A DNA stretch of 64,000 nucleotides. It comes from Ptiloglossa arizonensis. Its lineage: Eukaryota; Arthropoda; Insecta; Hymenoptera; Colletidae. Every line of letters begins with the position of its first letter. The stretch's first letter is position 1. Shown here piece by piece: positions 59,343 to 64,000 of the stretch. A model generated the notes under the pieces. That model was not told where the DNA came from, ran no database searches, and worked only from the letters and a program-made list of their open reading frames with translations. A program made the translations under genes and the position numbers. The stretch lies in assembly GCF_051014685.1 (NCBI RefSeq), contig NW_027479522.1, positions 1 to 64,000 on the forward strand. The letters run 5' to 3'.

Positions 59343-62050
59343 TCGAAACGAATAACTACCACGGCCTAGGGGAAAAGAACACATACCGTTGTAATCGGGC
59401 GAGTTACTACTTTCAGATGCAACAGAAATTTTGCGGATTGGTCAATCCTTTCGCGAGATATGGCAGTTTGGAGATAAGAAACGCTTGAGAAACTCAAAAT
59501 TTTCGCAGTTTTGATGCTCGAAACGAATAACTAGAGTGGCCTAGGGGAAAACTACACATACCGTTGTAATCGGGCGAGTTTCTACTTTCAGATGCAACAG
59601 AAATTTTGCGGATTGGTCAATCCGTTCGCGAGATATGGCAGGTTGGAGGTAAGAAACGCTTGAGAAACTCAAAATTTTCGCAGTTCTAATGCTCGAAACG
59701 AACAACTAGAACGGCCTAGGGGAAAACTACACATACCGTTGTAATCGGGCGAGTTTCTACTATCAGATGCAACAGAAATTTTGCGGACTGGTCAATCCGT
59801 TCGCGAGATATGGCATTTTGGAGGTAAGATACGCTTGAGAAACTCAAAATTTTCGCAGTTCTGATGCTCGAAACGAATAACTAGAGTGGCCTAGGGGAAA
59901 AGTACACATACCGTTGTAATTGGGCGAGTTTCTACTTTCAGATGCAAAAGAAATTTTGCGGATCGGTCAATCCGTTCGCGAGATATGGCAGTTTGGAGGT
60001 AAGAAACGCTTGAGAAACTCAAAATTTTCGCATTTCTGATGCTCGACAAGCATAACTAGAACGGCCTAGGGGAAAAGTACACATACCGTTGTATTTCGGC
60101 GAGGTTCTACTTTTAGACGCAACAGAAATTTTGGGGATCGGTCAATCCGTTCGCGAGATATGGCAGTTTGGAGGTAAGAAACGCTTGAGAAACTCAATAT
60201 TTTCGCATTTCTGATGCTCGACAAGCATTACTAGAACGGCCTAGGGGAAAAGCACATATACCGTTGTAATCGGGCGAGTTTCTACTTTCAGATGCAACAG
60301 AAATTATGCGGATTGGTCCATCCGTTCGCGAGATATGGCAGTTTGGAAGTAAGAAACGCTTGAGAAACTCAAAATTTTCGCAGTTCTGATGCTCGAAACG
60401 AATAACTACCACGGCCTAGGGGAAAAGAACACATACCGTTGTAATCGGGCGAGTTACTACTTTCAGATGCAACAGAAATTTTGCGGATTGGTCAATCCTT
60501 TCGCGAGATATGGCAGTTTGGAGGTAAGAAACGCTTGAGCAACTCAAAATTTTCGCAGTTCTGATGCTCGAAACGAGTAACTAGTACGGCCTAGGGGAAA
60601 AGTATACATACCGTTGTTATCGGGCGAGTTTCTACTTTCAGATGCAACAGAAATTTTGCGGATTAGTCAATCCGTTCGCGAGATATGGCTGTTTGGAGGT
60701 AAGAAACGCTTGAGAAACTCAAAATTTTTGCAGTTCTGATGCTCGACAAGCATAACTAGAACGGCCTAGGGGAAAAGTACGCATACCGTTGTAATTGGGC
60801 GAGTTTCTACTTTCAGATACAAAAGAAATTTTGCGGATCGGTCAATCCGTTCGCGAGATATGGCAGTTTGGAGGTAAGAAACGCTTGAGAAACTCAAAAT
60901 TTTCGCATTTCTGATGCTCGACAAGCATTACTAGAACGGCCTAGTGGAAAAGTACATATACCGTTGTTATCGGGCGAGTTTCTACATTCAGATGCAACAG
61001 AAATTTTGCGGATTGGTCAATCCGTTCGCGAGATATGGCAGTTTGGAGGTAAGAAACGCATGAGAAACTCAAAATTTTCGCACTTTTGATGCTCGAAACG
61101 AATAACTAGAATGGCCGAGGGGAAAACTACACATACCGTTGTATTTGGGCGAGTTTCTACTTTCAGATGTTACAGAAATTTTGCGGATCGGTCAATCCGT
61201 TCGCGAGATATGGCAGTTTGGAGGTAAGAAACGCTTGAGAAACTCAAAATTTTCGCATTTCTGATGCTCGACAAGCATTACTAGAACGGCCTAGGGGAAA
61301 AGTACATATACCGTTGTTATCGGGCGAGTTTCTACTTTCAGATGCAACAGAAATTTTGCGGATTAGTCAATCCGTTCGCGAGATATGGCAGTTTGGAGGT
61401 AAGAAACGCTTGAGAAACTCAAAATTTTCGCAGTTCTGATGCTCGAAACGAATAACTACCACGGCCTAGGGGAAAAGAACACATACCGTTGTAATCGGGC
61501 GAGTTACTACTTTCAGATGCAACAGAAATTTTGCGGATTGGTCAATCCTTTCGCGAGATATGGCAGTTTGGAGGTAAGAAACGCTTGAGCAACTCAAAAT
61601 TTTCGCAGTTCTGATGCTCGAAACGAGTAACTAGTACGGCCTAGGGGAAAAGTATACATACCGTTGTTATCGGGCGAGTTTCTACTTTCAGATGCAACAG
61701 AAATTTTGCGGATTGGTCAATCCTTTCGCGAGATATGGCAGTTTGGAGGTAAGAAACGCTTGAGCAACTCAAAATTTTCGCAGTTCTGATGCTCGAAACG
61801 AGTAACTAGTACGGCCTAGGGGAAAAGTATACATACCGTTGTTATCGGGCGAGTTTCTACTTTCAGATGCAACAGAAATTTTGCGGATTAGTCAATCCGT
61901 TCGCGAGATATGGCAGTTTGGAGGTAAGAAACGCTTGAGAAACTCAAAATTTTCGCAGTTCTGATGCTCGAAACGAATAACTACCACGGCCTAGGGGAAA
62001 AGAACACATACCGTTGTAATCGGTCGAGTTACTACTTTCAGATGCAACAG
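59343..62050 (+). repeat. CTACCACGGCC monomers at six- and three-monomer spacing
   Basis: The marker ACTACCACGGCCTAGG with AAAGAACACATACC and GAGTTACTAC occurs in monomers starting near 59363, 60413, 61463 and 61988, that is 1050, 1050 and 525 bp apart. 60391-60680 matches 61441-61730 closely. The first occurrence shares only its own monomer before diverging (GGAGATAAG against GGAGGTAAG). Confidence 0.75.
61510..61859 (+). repeat. Single-monomer tandem duplication
   Basis: 61510-61684 and 61685-61859 are the same 175-bp sequence as far as I can compare, both with CCTTTCGCGAG, GAGCAACTC, ACGAGTAACTAGTACGG and AGTATACATACC. Identical adjacent monomers are uncommon in this window, where neighbours normally differ. 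Confidence 0.85.
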
Positions 62051-62100
62051 AAATTTTGCGGATTGGTCAATCCTTTCGCGAGATATGGCAGTTTGGAGGT

Positions 62101-62640
62101 AAGAAGCGCTTGAGAAATTCAAAATTTTCGCAGTTCTGATGCTCGAAATGAATAACTAGAGTGGCCTAGGGGAAAAGTACACATACCGTTGTAATCGGGT
62201 GAGTTTCTACTTTCAGATGCAACAGAAATTTTGCGTATTGGTCAATCCGTTCGCGAGATATGGCTGTTTGGAGGTAAGAAACGCTTGAGAAATTCAAAAT
62301 TTTCGCAGTTCTGATGCTCGAAATGAATAACTAGAACGGCCTAGGGGTAAAGTACGCATACCGTTGTAATCGGGCGTGTTCCTACTTTCTGGTGCAACAG
62401 AAATTTTGCGGATTGGTCAATCCGTTCGCGAGATATGGCAGTTTGGAGGTAAGAAACGCTTGAGAAATTCAAAATTTTCGCAGTTCTGATGCTCGAAATG
62501 AATAACTAGAGTGGCCTAGGGGAAAAGTACACATACCGTTGTAATCGGGTGAGTTTCTACTTTCAGATGCAACAGAAATTTTGCGGATTGGTCAATCCGT
62601 TCGCGAGATATGGCTGTTTGGAGGTAAGAAACGCTTGAGA
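62101..62640 (+). repeat. Two-monomer (350-bp) duplication
   Basis: The GAGAAATTC / GCTCGAAATG / AGAGTGGCC / AATCGGGTGAG series at 62110-62290 recurs at 62460-62640, with GCGTATTGG against GCGGATTGG as the visible difference. A CTTTCTGGTGCAAC monomer lies between them. Confidence 0.75.
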
Positions 62641-64000
62641 AACTCAAAATTTTTGCAGTTCTGATGCTCGACAAGCATAACTAGAACGGCCTAGGGGAAA
62701 AGTACGCATACCGTTGTAATCGGGCGTGTTTCTACTTTCAGATGCAACAGAAATTTTGCGGATTGGTCAATCCGTTCGCGAGGTAATGGCAGTTTGGAGG
62801 TAAGAAACGCTTGAGAAACTCAAAATTTTCACAGTTCTAATGCTCGAAACGAATAACTAGAACGGCCTAGGGGAAAAAACTACACATACCGTTGTAATCG
62901 GGCGAGTTTCTACTATCAGATGCAGCAGAAATTTTGCGGATTGGTCAATCCGTTCGCGAGATATGGCAGTTTGGAGGTAAGAAACGCTTGCGAAACTCAA
63001 AATTTTCGCAGTTCTGATGCTCGAAATGAATAACTAGAACGGCCTAGGGGAAAAGTACGCATACCGTTGTAATCGGGCGAGTTTCTACTTTCAGATGCAA
63101 CAGAAATTATGCGGATTGGGTCATCCGTTCGCGAGATATGGCAGTTTGGAGGTAAGAAACGCTTGAGAAACTCAAAATTTTCGCAGTTTTGATGCTCGAA
63201 ACGAATAACTAGAAGGGCCTAGGGGAAAACTACACATACCGTTGTATTTGGGCGAGTTTCTACTTTCAGATGCAACAGAAATTTTGCGGATTGGTCAATC
63301 CGTTCGCGAGATGTGGCAGTTTGGAGGTAAGAAACGCTTGAGAAACTCAAAATTTTCGCAGTTCTGATGCTCGCAACGAATAACTAGAACGGCCTAGGAG
63401 AAATGTACGCATACCGTTGTAATCGGGCGAGTTTCTACTTTCAGATGCAACAGAAATTTTGCGGATTGGTCAACCCGTTCGCGAGATATGGCAGTTTGGA
63501 GGTAAGAAACGCTTGAGAAACTCAAAATTTTTGCAGTTCTGATGCTCGACAAGCATAACTAGAACGGCCTAGGGGAAAAGTACGCATACCGTCGTAATCG
63601 GGCGAGTTTCTACTTTCAGATGCAACAGAAATTTTGCGGATTGGTCAACCCGTTCGCGAGATATGGCAGTTTGGAGGTAAGAAACGCTTGAGAAACTCAA
63701 AATTTTCGCAGTTCTGATGCTCGAAACGAATAGCTAGAGTGGCCTAGGGGAAAAGTACACATACCGTTGTAATCGGACGAGTTTCTACTTTCAGATGCAA
63801 CAGAAATTTTGCGGATTGGTCAATCCGTTCGCGAGATATGGCTGTTTGGAGGTAAGAAACGCTTGAGAAACTCAAAATTTTTGCAGTTCTGATGCTCGAC
63901 AAGCATAACTAGAACGGCCTAGGGGAAAACTACACATACCGTTGTAATCGGGCGAGTTTCTACTATCAGATGCAACAGAAATTTTGCGGATTGGTCATTC

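Larger units (their letters stand above)
1..64000 (+). repeat. 175-bp satellite DNA array, about 366 head-to-tail monomers
   Basis: The same unit, starting GGCCTAGGGG, recurs across the entire window, for example at 2, 177, 351, 526, 700, 874, 1049 and, at the far end, 63916. Spacing is 175 bp apart from rare 1-6 bp indels and three 40-bp deletions. Every copy has the same orientation. The consensus is about 44% G+C. No unique sequence, mobile element, tRNA, rRNA or gene interrupts it, so there is no gene-free gap to describe separately. A monomer of this size, near one nucleosome plus linker, in long homogeneous arrays is typical of centromeric or heterochromatic satellites in animals and plants. 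That the locus is a functional centromere is inference. The family itself is not one I recognise by name. Confidence 0.98.
53731..64000 (+). repeat. Satellite territory E (CTACACAT / TTATCGGG types)
   Basis: Marked by GAAAACTACACATACC, CCGTTGTTATCGGG, ACGAGTAACTAGTACGG, CTTTCTGGTGCAAC, GCTCGCAACGAATAAC, ACTACCACGGCC and AAATTATGCGG. Six-monomer (1050-bp) spacing recurs: an exact tandem duplication near 55.2-57.3 kb, and the CTACCACGGCC monomers begin near 59363, 60413 and 61463, with a further one near 61988 (3 monomers on). Small insertions occur at 62783-62786 (an extra base in GCGAGGTAATGG) and about 62876 (extra A residues). Confidence 0.75.

Noticed and set aside
1..64000. CRISPR array
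   Set aside because: Repeats are 175 bp, contiguous and diverged, with no unique spacers of uniform length.
1..64000. A single regular higher-order repeat across the window
   Set aside because: Spacings between like monomers vary (2, 3, 4, 6, 7, 9, 10, 11, 12, 13, 14, 17, 19 and 25 units), so regular order holds only locally.
1..64000. Naming the species or a known satellite family
   Set aside because: I do not recognise this monomer. Length, G+C and CpG content are not specific enough to assign it.

Overview
The whole 64 kb window is one uninterrupted head-to-tail array of a single satellite DNA family. The monomer is 175 bp and about 366 copies fit. All copies lie in the same orientation. 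I found no gene, transposon, RNA gene, unique spacer or inversion. Both window ends fall inside monomers, so neither array edge is visible. This points to a eukaryotic chromosome, most likely centromeric, pericentromeric or other constitutive heterochromatin. The sequence does not let me name the species. The monomer is about 44% G+C and is not depleted in CpG (about 13 per consensus monomer against about 8 expected), which fits an organism with little germline CpG methylation better than a vertebrate. That taxonomic hint is weak.

Consensus monomer, numbered from the GGCCTAGGGG start: 1-21 CCTAGG-containing start and purine-rich stretch; 22-38 a 17-bp segment resembling the CENP-B box (7 of 9 core bases); 50-98 the visibly most conserved core, including the 16-bp dyad CGGATTGGTCAATCCG at 72-87; 99-120 a variable segment; 123-135 a second dyad, TTGAGAAACTCAA; 134-141 AAAATTTT; 156-168 a segment with two alternative forms, CGAAACGAATAAC and CGACAAGCATAAC.

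Layout. Five territories can be told apart by diagnostic variants, with soft borders: A (1 to about 20.6 kb), B (about 20.6-25.2 kb), C (about 25.2-38.2 kb), D (about 38.2-53.7 kb) and E (about 53.7-64 kb). Within each, blocks of several monomers are re-used at whole-monomer offsets: 1050 bp (6 monomers) in B and E, 2275 bp (13) in A and D, 1575 bp (9) and 700 bp (4) in D, 700 and 1750 bp in C, and 1185 bp in C (7 monomers, one carrying a 40-bp deletion). The pattern is a patchwork of local multi-monomer duplications rather than one regular higher-order repeat. Some copies are identical or about 99.8% identical, so the array appears to be homogenising actively, unless the assembly itself made the copies.

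No protein-coding gene is supported. Short open frames recur because the same repeat recurs. The monomer length is 3n+1, so no frame stays in phase from one monomer to the next.
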